From Novosphingobium sp. 18050 (GTDB lineage: Bacteria > Pseudomonadota > Alphaproteobacteria > Sphingomonadales > Sphingomonadaceae), in the NCBI RefSeq assembly GCF_902706195.1, contig NZ_CACSJO010000029.1:1-49070 (forward strand): a stretch of 49,070 bases of DNA, given 5' to 3'. The notes under the pieces are model-generated. The model did not search any database. It was not told the origin of the DNA and saw only the letters and a list, made by a program, of their open reading frames with translations. Shown here piece by piece: positions 25,235 to 33,157 of this stretch. Made by a program: the position numbers and the translations under genes. Numbering within the stretch: the stretch's first letter is position 1; the number at the start of each line of letters is the position of its first letter.

Positions 25235-25283
25235 TGGCCGAGCTGCCCATAAAGTGCCGCTGAGCCCGAGACCAGAAGCGTGA

Positions 25284-25301
25284 CCGGCCTTAAAAAGCCG
25301 G
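25284..25301. terminator. Small hairpin between convergent genes
   Basis: CCGGC and GCCGG flank CTTAAAAA, overlapping the stop codon of the minus-strand gene. Possibly a weak bidirectional terminator. Confidence 0.45.
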
Positions 25302-26147
25302 CGCGCTTCGGTCTGTCGCAGTAACGGGATACCGCGCGGTCAGAGCCTCCAGACGGCAACGGATGTCGTCGGGCAGGGGGAAATCATCCTTGTGATAGTT
25401 TCGGTGCCCGGCCGATGCCTGTTCGACGAGATCGTCGTGCAGACTGCCCATCAAGCCGTTGATGGCACTGAGGAAGCGGGACATCCGGTAGGCCTGATCG
25501 TCGGGCTCCAGCGTGCGCATTGTGTCGTAGAACGAGACCTGCCGACTGACGACCTTGCGCATCGCATGGAAGCGGTGCCCGGTTAGCGCCTTGCCTTGTA
25601 CCCACGACTTCAGGCGCGCAAATTCGCTCCGGCGAAAGGCGAGGAACCCCGCAGCGTCGTCGAGACGCACGGCGTCCACCTCGCGCTGGATCGTTGTCCA
25701 TACCGGCCAGGTCAGCAGAGCGCGCAGCAGCAGCGCATAGCCCAGCACCGCTGCCCGCCGTCTGTTGCGAAACGCATCCTGAAGGTGCCCCATGACCACG
25801 ACGGTCGAACGGAACAGCAGCGGCGCCTTGTGCCGCGCGCCGTAGAGCACCAGCGCGAAACGCAAGTGCTTGTAGCGGGCGCGAATGTGTTTGTAGCGCA
25901 GGCGCGCGTCCTGCGGCAGATCGCCGGTAAGCAGCAGCGTTGCCGTCAGTTCCCGCAAGTCCGCTCGAATGGCGCCGGCGCGCCAGAACTGCACGCACAA
26001 AGAAAGGCAGCGGCGCATCTCCTCCTGCGTGCATGCGACCGGAATCGGGTCCGGCAGACTGACCACGGGATCGACAACATCGTCCATTTCGACCGCTTCG
26101 AACATCGCATCAAGAACGGCCGGTGAGTAAGTGCTGCGCGCGCTCAT
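25290..26147 (-). CDS. CHAD-like helical protein
   Basis: A 285-residue, Arg/His-rich, all-helical protein without signal peptide or membrane segments. Two halves resemble the CHAD arrangement: KHIRARYKHLRFAL with MGHLQDAFRNRR in the first (about 85-130), and FHAMRKVVSRQVSFYDTM followed by INGLMGSLHDDLV in the second (about 200-250). CHAD domains bind polyphosphate or other acidic polymers through such basic helices. The resemblance is by pattern only and could be wrong. Its ATG overlaps the flippase stop (ATGA), and it is the last gene of the kinase-kinase-flippase operon, so a role with an acidic polymer or surface glycan is plausible. Confidence 0.55.
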   Translation of the reverse strand: MSARSTYSPAVLDAMFEAVEMDDVVDPVVSLPDPIPVACTQEEMRRCLSLCVQFWRAGAIRADLRELTATLLLTGDLPQDARLRYKHIRARYKHLRFALVLYGARHKAPLLFRSTVVVMGHLQDAFRNRRRAAVLGYALLLRALLTWPVWTTIQREVDAVRLDDAAGFLAFRRSEFARLKSWVQGKALTGHRFHAMRKVVSRQVSFYDTMRTLEPDDQAYRMSRFLSAINGLMGSLHDDLVEQASAGHRNYHKDDFPLPDDIRCRLEALTARYPVTATDRSAPAF

Positions 26148-27496
26148 GCCCGAGCCCCCTGCGACATGATATGCGAAAGGCTGCTCCGGTCACGATAGGC
26201 CCAGAGCGTGGGCAGCAGCATGAACACCGCTTTCAGACAGACGCCCGCGACATAGGCCAGCCCCGCACCCTCGATGCCGAACAGGTGGATCAGCATGAAG
26301 ATCAGACCGGCATAGCCCAGCGCCGCCGCGCCTTCCGCGACCAGCGCCGCACGCTGCCGCCCGGCCATGTAGAGCAGGGATTCGAGCGGGAAGCTTGCCA
26401 TCGTCACGATCAGCGATGCGGTCATGAGCTTCAGGAGATCGTAAGCCTCGACGTAGCGTTTGCCGAAGACCGCGCCGATAACCGGTTCGCCGCCCAGCAT
26501 AACCAGCAGCAGGATCACAAAGCCGATCGCGCCGGAGATCAGCGCGCTGCGGATCGCGAGCTGCCACGGGTGGCGGCTGGTGGGATCGAGCCGCATGATC
26601 TCGGGATAGAAGCTGCGGGACAGCAGATCGGCGGGTTTGCTGGCGGAATCGAAGAAGGTCGATGCGATCTTGAACAGGCCCGCGCTGGTCGGGCCCAGCA
26701 GGGCGCCGACGATCAGGTTGCTGATCGGCCCCCAGGCGGCCCAGATCGAATGGGCGATGTTGGTCGTCCACACGAAGTCCCATGCGTTCGCCAGTCGCCG
26801 CCCCGGTCCTATGAGACCGGGGCGCAGTGCCCCGCGAATGCCCTTGCGGCGCAGTTCGGCGGCGGCCATGATCCACAGGCACAAGTCGCCGGCAAGGTCG
26901 GCGACGAACCAGGTGATCACGAAGCCGGTGAAACCGAAGTTCCCGAAGTACGAGACTGCGCCCCCGATCGCGCGCAGCAGCGGGGTGACAAGCTGCTGCA
27001 CGGCTAGCTGGTCGAACCGGTCCAGAACGCGCAGGATGCCGGTGGGCGTGGCGGCGGTCATGGTCGGGATCAGGGTGCAATAAAGCATCGCGATGCCCAC
27101 ATCCTGCGCCCCGATGCCGAACCTTTCGGCCAGGAACGGCAACAGCAACAGCCCCCCGGCCAGCCCTAGCAGCCCGCTGGCAAGGTCAAGTCCGAAAGCA
27201 AAGCCAGTCACGTCGCGCAGTTCGTCCAGGTCCCCCCGCCCCAGCGCAGGCGCGCCGTAGCGCACGATGAACTGCCAGGTCTGGAACTTGACCACCGCAC
27301 CCACGCCATTGGCATAAGAATGGATCAGGACCAGCGTGCCGAACAGCGCCGGCGTCATTCCGCGCCCTGCGCATGCGAGGGCGATAAGGCCCAGCAAGGC
27401 ACCCAGCAGCTTGCTGGACCCCAGATAGGACGCATTGCGCAGGATCGTGCGGAACACTCCGTCGGCGAACCAGTGCTTCACGTTTAGGGCCTTCAT
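26144..27496 (-). CDS. Polysaccharide/oligosaccharide flippase (Wzx-like, MOP superfamily)
   Basis: A 450-residue inner-membrane protein with about 12-14 hydrophobic segments. The N-terminal ILRNASYLGSSKLLGALLGLI and the LFGTLVLIHSYAN loop match the RfbX/Wzx family, which moves lipid-linked sugars across the membrane. The ATG at 27496 overlaps the stop of the upstream kinase gene (ATGA); the frame is open to 27529. No glycosyltransferase or polymerase lies in the window, so the substrate is unknown and may be made elsewhere. Confidence 0.85.
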   Translation of the reverse strand: MKALNVKHWFADGVFRTILRNASYLGSSKLLGALLGLIALACAGRGMTPALFGTLVLIHSYANGVGAVVKFQTWQFIVRYGAPALGRGDLDELRDVTGFAFGLDLASGLLGLAGGLLLLPFLAERFGIGAQDVGIAMLYCTLIPTMTAATPTGILRVLDRFDQLAVQQLVTPLLRAIGGAVSYFGNFGFTGFVITWFVADLAGDLCLWIMAAAELRRKGIRGALRPGLIGPGRRLANAWDFVWTTNIAHSIWAAWGPISNLIVGALLGPTSAGLFKIASTFFDSASKPADLLSRSFYPEIMRLDPTSRHPWQLAIRSALISGAIGFVILLLVMLGGEPVIGAVFGKRYVEAYDLLKLMTASLIVTMASFPLESLLYMAGRQRAALVAEGAAALGYAGLIFMLIHLFGIEGAGLAYVAGVCLKAVFMLLPTLWAYRDRSSLSHIMSQGARA

Positions 27497-28209
27497 CGCG
27501 CGGCACTTTTCACGCGGGCTGCCGTGCACGCCGCCAGACGCTCGTCAATCGCGGTCCTTGCCTGCGCAAGCACCTGTTCGAGCGGCTGCTCCGCGTCGAT
27601 CTCGACAATCGGGGCACCTTCAAAGGTCAGGCGCGGCACGTCGGCGATCTTGCGGGCGAGCGAGGAGAAGCGGTGATCCGGCTTGCGGGCCACAGCAACG
27701 TCCAGCGAAACGTTGAGCCGCAGCACGAGGTCCGGGCTGTTGGCCACCATGCTCTCGTATTGCCGCCGCTCCGACCGCGCCAGCAGCCCGACCATGCCTG
27801 ATCGGCGCGCCTGGGCCAGGCCCAGCCCGTCCATCGGGCCGGGCGCACCAAGCTGCGGGAAGCGGTCCGCGATGATCGCGTTACCGGCACGGCGCAGCCG
27901 CATCATCCGGCGAAAACGGCGCACCCGCCGCATCGAAAATACGAAGATGACCAGCGCTGCCAGCAGGCCGGGGCCCTTGTCGGTCTGCGCCCGCTGGGCT
28001 TTGGCATGGATCGACTTGTCCAGCTTTCCGCCGAGCAGCGGCAATCGGGCTATCCAGCGCCCGATATTGCCAGATTGCTTGCCGAGATGGCAGATTTTCG
28101 TCGGCACGCGCGCATCCATCCATTGCTGGAGCGCCTCGGTGACGGTCGATTTACCGGAGCCGTCGCAGCCGATGACCGCGATCAGGGGGGGAAGAGAAGT
28201 AGTGTTCAT
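27493..28209 (-). CDS. Thymidylate-kinase-like P-loop protein, copy 2
   Basis: A 238-residue P-loop kinase-fold protein. The Walker A motif is GCDGSGKST (14-22), a DRFPQ motif lies near 119, and RLNVSLDVAVARKPDH near 172-187 resembles the LID region of thymidylate kinases. It differs from the housekeeping enzyme by a basic hydrophobic insert (about 78-110) rich in Arg-Arg pairs. It is clearly paralogous to the gene at 28250-29041. The context with a flippase suggests a glycan- or polymer-linked phosphotransfer role, but no function is established. Its start lacks a strong ribosome site. Confidence 0.75.
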   Translation of the reverse strand: MNTTSLPPLIAVIGCDGSGKSTVTEALQQWMDARVPTKICHLGKQSGNIGRWIARLPLLGGKLDKSIHAKAQRAQTDKGPGLLAALVIFVFSMRRVRRFRRMMRLRRAGNAIIADRFPQLGAPGPMDGLGLAQARRSGMVGLLARSERRQYESMVANSPDLVLRLNVSLDVAVARKPDHRFSSLARKIADVPRLTFEGAPIVEIDAEQPLEQVLAQARTAIDERLAACTAARVKSAAR

Positions 28210-28249
28210 CGTGATGGCAGAAGCAGTTCAGTGAGTTAGGGGGAGCAGG

Positions 28250-29041
28250 TCAGGCGTTCAGGCCGTGGCGGCGCAGCACGGCAAGAACGGTTTCGAGGAC
28301 TTCGCGATAGGGCCGGGTAGCGTCGACATCGACGATATGCGCGCCTGCGAAACCAAGTGTCGGGACCACGGCGATCTTCTTTTCGAGCATGTCCCGCTGG
28401 TGGTCCGACTTGCGCGCCAGTGCCGTATCGACATCGACGTTGAGGCGGATCACCAAGGTCGGGCGCCATGCCGACATCTCGGCGTAAAGCGCACGCTCGC
28501 GCGAGGCTAGCCGTTCGACCAGTGCCGAACCCTGGCGGGTCCAGGAGAGGCCCGGTCCGTCGAAGCTGCCCGGCACTTCGGCCTGCGGGTAGCGGTCGGT
28601 AATCACCTGAACGCCGTGGCGGCGGTAATCGAGCACCTTGTTGAACCGGCGAAGGCGCGCAAGCGACAGGCTGTACATCGCCAATGCCGTGACCAGTCCC
28701 GGCAGGCGTTTTTCCGGCCCGTCATGCGCCTTGCGCGCCTTGCCCGACAAATAGCGTTCGACGATTCCGCCGATCAGCGGAAGTTCACCGATCCGGCGCC
28801 CGAGGTCTCCGGTGCCAAGTCCCAGGTACATCGATTTTGTCGGCGCCTGCCGGTCCAGCAAGCTGACAAGATCGCGCGCCAGGGTGGACTTGCCCGATCC
28901 GTCGCAGCCGACCAGCGCCACGCAAGGAGCCAGTCCCGCCCGCGAACGCGCCGGCACGGAAGGCAAAGCGGCGGCGACGGTGCCCGAGGAATAGGCAATC
29001 TTGCGCGGCGGGTTATGCATCGTCATGTTTTCGTTAGCCAT
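28250..29041 (-). CDS. Thymidylate-kinase-like P-loop protein, copy 1
   Basis: A 263-residue paralogue of the next gene, with Walker A GCDGSGKST (45-53), DRYPQ, and RLNVDVDTALARKSDH. It has an extra 30-residue N-terminal region rich in Pro/Ala/Arg. The two copies share motif order and segments such as GR-I--LPL-GG and DG-GL, indicating tandem duplication. It is the first gene of the operon. Its Shine-Dalgarno (GAAGGG) lies in the 3' arm of a strong hairpin (29051-29079), so translation may be controlled by RNA structure. Confidence 0.75.
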   Translation of the reverse strand: MANENMTMHNPPRKIAYSSGTVAAALPSVPARSRAGLAPCVALVGCDGSGKSTLARDLVSLLDRQAPTKSMYLGLGTGDLGRRIGELPLIGGIVERYLSGKARKAHDGPEKRLPGLVTALAMYSLSLARLRRFNKVLDYRRHGVQVITDRYPQAEVPGSFDGPGLSWTRQGSALVERLASRERALYAEMSAWRPTLVIRLNVDVDTALARKSDHQRDMLEKKIAVVPTLGFAGAHIVDVDATRPYREVLETVLAVLRRHGLNA

Positions 29042-29050
29042 TTTCTATAT

Positions 29051-29079
29051 CCCTTCGCAGCGGCCACGCTGCCGAAGGG
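29051..29079 (-). promoter_or_regulatory. Leader hairpin covering the Shine-Dalgarno of the kinase-like gene
   Basis: A 12-bp stem (CCCTTCGCAGCG / CGCTGCCGAAGGG, one bulged base) with a GCCA loop. On the minus strand the 3' arm ends GAAGGG, followed by ATATAGAAA and the ATG at 29041, so the ribosome site is inside the stem. No U-tract follows, which argues against a terminator. A perfect 12-bp palindrome (CCTGCATGCAGG, 29082-29093) lies next to it. Confidence 0.55.
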
Positions 29080-29113
29080 CGCCTGCATGCAGGTCCGGGC
29101 GCAGCCTCTAACC

Positions 29114-29135
29114 TGCGAAGCTGATGCGAAGCTGA
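29114..29135 (+). promoter_or_regulatory. 11-bp tandem direct repeat upstream of the two-component genes
   Basis: TGCGAAGCTGA occurs twice with no gap, about 95 bp upstream of the response-regulator start. OmpR/PhoB-type regulators bind head-to-tail repeats of about 11 bp, so this is a candidate binding site of the regulator encoded next to it, able to act on either divergent promoter. Confidence 0.55.
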
Positions 29136-29230
29136 TGAGCGAAAAACATTTTCGAGCGGTTTGACGCCCCTCCGGAGGTGGCGTACCCCGGTTGCTTACG
29201 TGACCTTTCAACCACGCTTGGAGCCATGCC

Positions 29231-29899
29231 TTGCCCCGCCTGCTGGTTGCGGAAGACGATGCCGATCTCGGCCCCGCGATGAAGCGGGCGCTCGAACTGG
29301 ATGGCTACGTCGCCGACCTTTTCACCCGCGGCGACGACGTGCTCGCCGCCACCCGCGTCGCCAGCTACGACGTGATCCTGCTCGACCTCGGTTTGCCCCA
29401 CATGTCCGGCCTCGAAGTGCTGCGCGAACTGCGCTCGGCAAAGGACGCAACGCCGGTCATCATCATCACCGCTTTCGATCGCACGCCCCACCGCGTGGCC
29501 GGTCTCGATGCCGGGGCAGACGATTATGTGGTCAAGCCGGTGGACCTTGAGGAACTGGCCGCGCGCATCCGCTCGCAGCTGCGCCGGAAGGATCGCCGGC
29601 AGGACGACAGCGTGAGCGTGGGCGCCGTCACGCTGGACTTCGCCGGCCACATCGCGGCTCTGGACGGTGAACCCGTTGCGCTGACCGCCAAGGAATTCCG
29701 CGTGCTGGCTCTGCTGATGCGGCGCAGCCGCCGCTTCGTTTCCAAGGCGGACCTCGAAGGCGAACTCTACGATCAGGACCAATGGGTGGAATCCAACACC
29801 GTCGAAGTCGCCATCTCGGCCCTCCGGCGCAAGTTCGGGCGCGACTTCATCCGCACCGCGCGGGGCCTGGGCTATATGGTAGGGTGCCAGGAGTCATGA
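29231..29899 (+). CDS. OmpR/PhoB-family response regulator (TctD-like)
   Basis: A 222-residue DNA-binding response regulator. The receiver domain (1-115) has Asp9/Asp10, phospho-acceptor Asp52 (ILLDLGLP), Thr80 and Lys102 (VVKPVD). A winged-helix domain follows (about 125-220; ALTAKEFRVLALLM and the terminal RTARGLGYMV). The start is a TTG at 29231 with GGAG upstream; the nearby ATG at 29226 is out of frame. It overlaps the kinase gene by ATGA. Confidence 0.93.
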   Translation: MPRLLVAEDDADLGPAMKRALELDGYVADLFTRGDDVLAATRVASYDVILLDLGLPHMSGLEVLRELRSAKDATPVIIITAFDRTPHRVAGLDAGADDYVVKPVDLEELAARIRSQLRRKDRRQDDSVSVGAVTLDFAGHIAALDGEPVALTAKEFRVLALLMRRSRRFVSKADLEGELYDQDQWVESNTVEVAISALRRKFGRDFIRTARGLGYMVGCQES

Positions 29900-31272
29900 G
29901 GCGCTCCTCACTCTCGACGCGGCTCTATCGGCGGTTGCTGATCCTGCTGTCGCTGACCGGGCTGGCTATGGGCGCCATTCTGTACACGGTCGCCAGCCGG
30001 GAGATCGGGCGCGCCTCCGATGCGCAGCTCGTGAATGCCTCGCGCCTGCTTTACATGATGATGCAGGACGAACTGACCCCCACCGTGCTGAAATCGCGCG
30101 GCGTGGCCCTTCGGAGCGCCGACGATCCCCTCCTCACCTCCGAGGAGAAGAAGGCGTTCAACGCATCGTATGACTGGTGCATGTTCGCGGTGTTCTGGGA
30201 AGGCAAGCCTGTCGCCCAGTCCGGCTGGGGCGCGCCGGTAAGCCTCGTGCCCCGCCAGCCTGGACTGCACGATTTTACCGCCGTAAGCGACCGCTGGCGC
30301 AGTTACGGCCTGCTGGGCCGCGATCCCCGTCTGCTGATCGTGGTGGCCGAGCGTGACGCCATGCGCGAATTCACCGTCCTGCCCGTCCTGCGCAAGCTGG
30401 CGCTGCCGATGCTCCTTCTACTCGCTGTCGGGATGGTGGTGCTTTGGCTGACGCTGCGTACCAGCCTGTCGGAGGTCGAACGGCTGGCATCCACGCTCAA
30501 TGCCCGCTCGCTGGCCGATCTCACCCATCTCGAGCCGGGCGAATGGTCCCGCGATCTGGGGCCGCTGATCGTCGCGCTGAACAAGCTGTTCGCGCGTCTG
30601 GGGCAGGCATACGAGCTGGAACAGGCCTTCACCGACGATGTCGCGCACGAACTGCGTACTCCGCTCGCAGCGATCCGCACGCAGGCGCAATTGCTGCGCA
30701 AGACCAGCCCCGCGCTGCTCTCGGACGATGTAGGCAGGCTGATCGGCATGGTCGATCGCGCCAACGGGCTGATCGACGGCATGCTCACACTGGCCCGGCT
30801 AAATGCCACGCCGGTTTCCAACCGCTCCGCCGACATCCATGCGCTGGTGGGTGACGTGGTAGCGCAGGCCGCCGGGCAGCTTCCTGCGGACGCGATGGAA
30901 TTCACCGTCACGCCCGATCATGTCGTACGCTGGCGATGCGACCCCGCCGCACTGCAGATCGCCCTGTCGGCGGTGATCGACAATGCCACGCGCCATGCCC
31001 TCTCCGGCGGACGGATCGACATCGCGATCGTACGCAGTTCCGCCCATCTCGCCATCTCCATCGGCGACCGGGGGAGCGGCGTCGAGCTGACCGACCGCGA
31101 GCGCCTGCTGCGCCGTTTCGAACGCGGCCCCTCAAAGGCATCCGGCAGCGGCCTCGGCCTGTCGATCGCCACCAAGGCCATGACCCTGTCCGGCGGAACG
31201 ATACGGCTTGAGAACAGGCAGGACGGCCCCGGCCTGCTCGTTGTCCTCATGCTTCCGGCAACGACGGAATAG
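29896..31272 (+). CDS. Sensor histidine kinase (TctE-like)
   Basis: A 458-residue membrane kinase partner of the preceding regulator. TM1 is at about 14-33, a periplasmic domain of about 135 residues begins with the 2CSK_N-like EIGRASDAQLVNASRLL, and TM2 is at about 168-187. HisKA has His251 (DDVAHELRTPL); the ATPase domain has the N-box (VIDNATRHAL), DRGSGVEL and GSGLGLSIA. 2CSK_N sensors often respond to carboxylates or metals; the stimulus here is unknown. The start ATG at 29896 overlaps the regulator stop; an open frame from 29782 is inside the regulator gene. Confidence 0.92.
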   Translation: MRRSSLSTRLYRRLLILLSLTGLAMGAILYTVASREIGRASDAQLVNASRLLYMMMQDELTPTVLKSRGVALRSADDPLLTSEEKKAFNASYDWCMFAVFWEGKPVAQSGWGAPVSLVPRQPGLHDFTAVSDRWRSYGLLGRDPRLLIVVAERDAMREFTVLPVLRKLALPMLLLLAVGMVVLWLTLRTSLSEVERLASTLNARSLADLTHLEPGEWSRDLGPLIVALNKLFARLGQAYELEQAFTDDVAHELRTPLAAIRTQAQLLRKTSPALLSDDVGRLIGMVDRANGLIDGMLTLARLNATPVSNRSADIHALVGDVVAQAAGQLPADAMEFTVTPDHVVRWRCDPAALQIALSAVIDNATRHALSGGRIDIAIVRSSAHLAISIGDRGSGVELTDRERLLRRFERGPSKASGSGLGLSIATKAMTLSGGTIRLENRQDGPGLLVVLMLPATTE

Positions 31273-31421
31273 CGCGGCTGGCGCAAAACAGGAACATGCA
31301 TCAATAGTGTTGTCTTGCTTCCCTGATGGTGTGACAACCCTACCAATATAGCCGCACAATAAATTTCACCGGCAACTGTCCGGCGATTCGACCCAGGCGG
31401 CGCACAGACCGGGAGGGCACT
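31273..31421. promoter_or_regulatory. Intergenic region before the peroxidase operon
   Basis: A 149-bp space, AT-richer than its surroundings. It contains an 18-base-spaced inverted repeat, GTTGTC (31309-31314) and GACAAC (31333-31338), that could be an operator. GGGAGGG lies before the ATG at 31422. No gene seen. Confidence 0.4.
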
Positions 31422-31868
31422 ATGACGGGCACCGTCGTTTCGCAGTGGCTCAAGATGTCGCAGGCAGATCTGGACGCGCTGTTCTCTTCCCATGAGGCAG
31501 GACCGATCCCCGACGGAGAAGCCAAAGGCACCGCCATCATCGCCCCGGGAACCAGCTTTTCCGACGAGATCGCAGCGATCATCAACTTCTTCGCCTGGCA
31601 GGGTAAAGTATTCGACGCCAGGCACGGCTTCCTGCGCAATCATATCCTGCCACTGGGACTGAAGGCCATCGTCGCCAAGGTCTACAAAGGGGAAAGCTGG
31701 CTCGACACCAAGGAATGCATCGTCCTCGACTATTCGGACACCTCACTCCTGGCGTCGCGGGTACGGGACGAAATTCGCATGATCGAACCCGGCATCTACC
31801 TCGGCAAAGTGTACTGGGGCGAGAGGCGGCTGATCGATTTCGCCCTGGAGTTCGGCAATCAACAGTGA
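31422..31868 (+). CDS. Uncharacterised 148-residue beta-rich protein
   Basis: I do not recognise a named domain. It has no signal peptide or membrane segment. It shows alternating short hydrophobic strands and conserved-looking segments: GTAIIAPGTSF, FAWQGKVFDA, AKVYKGESWLD, ECIVLDYSDTS, RDEIRMIEPGIYLGKVYW. The pattern suggests a small beta-barrel or lipocalin-like fold that could hold a lipid or cofactor, which is inference. It is the first gene of the operon; its TGA shares a base with the next ATG (TGATG). GGGAGGG gives a clear start. Confidence 0.75.
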   Translation: MTGTVVSQWLKMSQADLDALFSSHEAGPIPDGEAKGTAIIAPGTSFSDEIAAIINFFAWQGKVFDARHGFLRNHILPLGLKAIVAKVYKGESWLDTKECIVLDYSDTSLLASRVRDEIRMIEPGIYLGKVYWGERRLIDFALEFGNQQ

Positions 31869-33157
31869 TGCCACAAGCCACGGGGCAAGTGACGGGGCAG
31901 GCCCAGCTGTTCATAGCGGGGGTACTGCGACACGGCGCCATACCCGGACTTTCCGCGCTGCTTGCAACGATGAACGCCGCGCCGGGGCAGGCTGACCCCG
32001 CCAATTCGCTGGTGCCGTTCGGCCGGATCCCCTCGCTGCACGTCGCGCGTTTCGTCGTGTTGGAGGACCCGTCGCTGCCCGACCGGCTGATCGCCCCGAC
32101 CCTTCCCGTCCAAGAGCCGACAAGGCTTGCCTTCATCGCCGACTTCGACGGTACACCGGATGCCCTGATCGCCGATCTCATAGCAATCACGGCGCCCGGA
32201 CTGCGGCGCATTTTTGGCCATTGCAACGATTTCGGCGATGAGACCGATCTGCTGCAATGGCTGCGCGCGCATCGGGTTCGCTCCGCCGCCACTTACGTCA
32301 ACTGGCGGGGCAGAAGCACGGCACAGGTGCGCGAGGAAGCGGCGCTCCACGAAGTGCTACGCACTGCACGGCTCGCCCACCCCCGCGCATCGCCGGAACA
32401 GTTGCTACCCATCCTTCATGAGGCGGGGGCAGCCATGACACTCAGCCCTGTCCCCGCGCCGCCATTAACGTGGCGCATAGGCGAGACCGCCCATTTCCTG
32501 CTGCTACCCGCTATCGCACTCATCCTCGCCCCCGTGCTGCTGCCGTTGGTTCCCTTTCTGGCAATCCTTCTGCGCTGGCGCGAAACCCGCGATCCGGTGA
32601 TCGCGCCCCCTCCGTCGAGGGAGCGCAATCGCACTCTGTCGGCGCTGGAGGATCACGACATCACCAACCAGTACAGCGCCATCGGATCGCTCAAGCCGGG
32701 ACTGTTCCGGCGCTGGCTGACCATCGCCATCCTATGGGTCATCGGCTGGGGCGCGCGGCATATCTTTGGCAAGGGGCGCCTGGCGCGCGTGAACACGATC
32801 CACTTCGCCTCGTGGACCTTCCTCGACGAAGGACGACGGGTGTTTTTCGCCAGCAACTACGACGGCAGCCGCGAGGCCTATAACGACGATTTCATCAACA
32901 AAGTCGCGTTCGGACTGAATCTCTCGTTCTCCAACGGCCTTGGCTATCCCCGCACCCGCTGGCTGATACTGGGCGGGGCACGCCACGAGCAGGATTTCAA
33001 GCGCTACCTGTTCCACCACCAGATACCCACGCAGGTCTGGTACAAGGCGATGCCCGGCCTCAGCACATACGACATGGCGCGCAATACCCGCATCAGGCAC
33101 GGTTTCGAGAGCCCGCCGTCCGGGGCCGCGCTGCGCCGCTGGATCGCCGAGATATGA
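31868..33157 (+). CDS. Membrane protein with internally duplicated alpha+beta domain, Dyp-peroxidase-linked
   Basis: A 429-residue protein. Hydrophobic segments at about 209-235 and 282-299 separate two similar soluble regions (about 56-165 and 309-410). They share a pattern: (L/I)H-A...(L)(E/D), R--F-A--DG---A---D-I, GL---F, and a late ST. This looks like a tandem ferredoxin-like alpha+beta domain, the layout used by the Dyp/chlorite-dismutase superfamily, but I see no haem His or Dyp GxxDG motif. The start at 31868 overlaps the previous stop; its own stop overlaps the peroxidase start (ATGA). It may be a membrane partner of the peroxidase. Confidence 0.72.
   Translation: MPQATGQVTGQAQLFIAGVLRHGAIPGLSALLATMNAAPGQADPANSLVPFGRIPSLHVARFVVLEDPSLPDRLIAPTLPVQEPTRLAFIADFDGTPDALIADLIAITAPGLRRIFGHCNDFGDETDLLQWLRAHRVRSAATYVNWRGRSTAQVREEAALHEVLRTARLAHPRASPEQLLPILHEAGAAMTLSPVPAPPLTWRIGETAHFLLLPAIALILAPVLLPLVPFLAILLRWRETRDPVIAPPPSRERNRTLSALEDHDITNQYSAIGSLKPGLFRRWLTIAILWVIGWGARHIFGKGRLARVNTIHFASWTFLDEGRRVFFASNYDGSREAYNDDFINKVAFGLNLSFSNGLGYPRTRWLILGGARHEQDFKRYLFHHQIPTQVWYKAMPGLSTYDMARNTRIRHGFESPPSGAALRRWIAEI

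Noticed and set aside
31291..31314. EcfG-type (general stress) promoter before the peroxidase operon
   Set aside because: GGAAC is present but the following GTT lies only about 13 bases away instead of 16-17.
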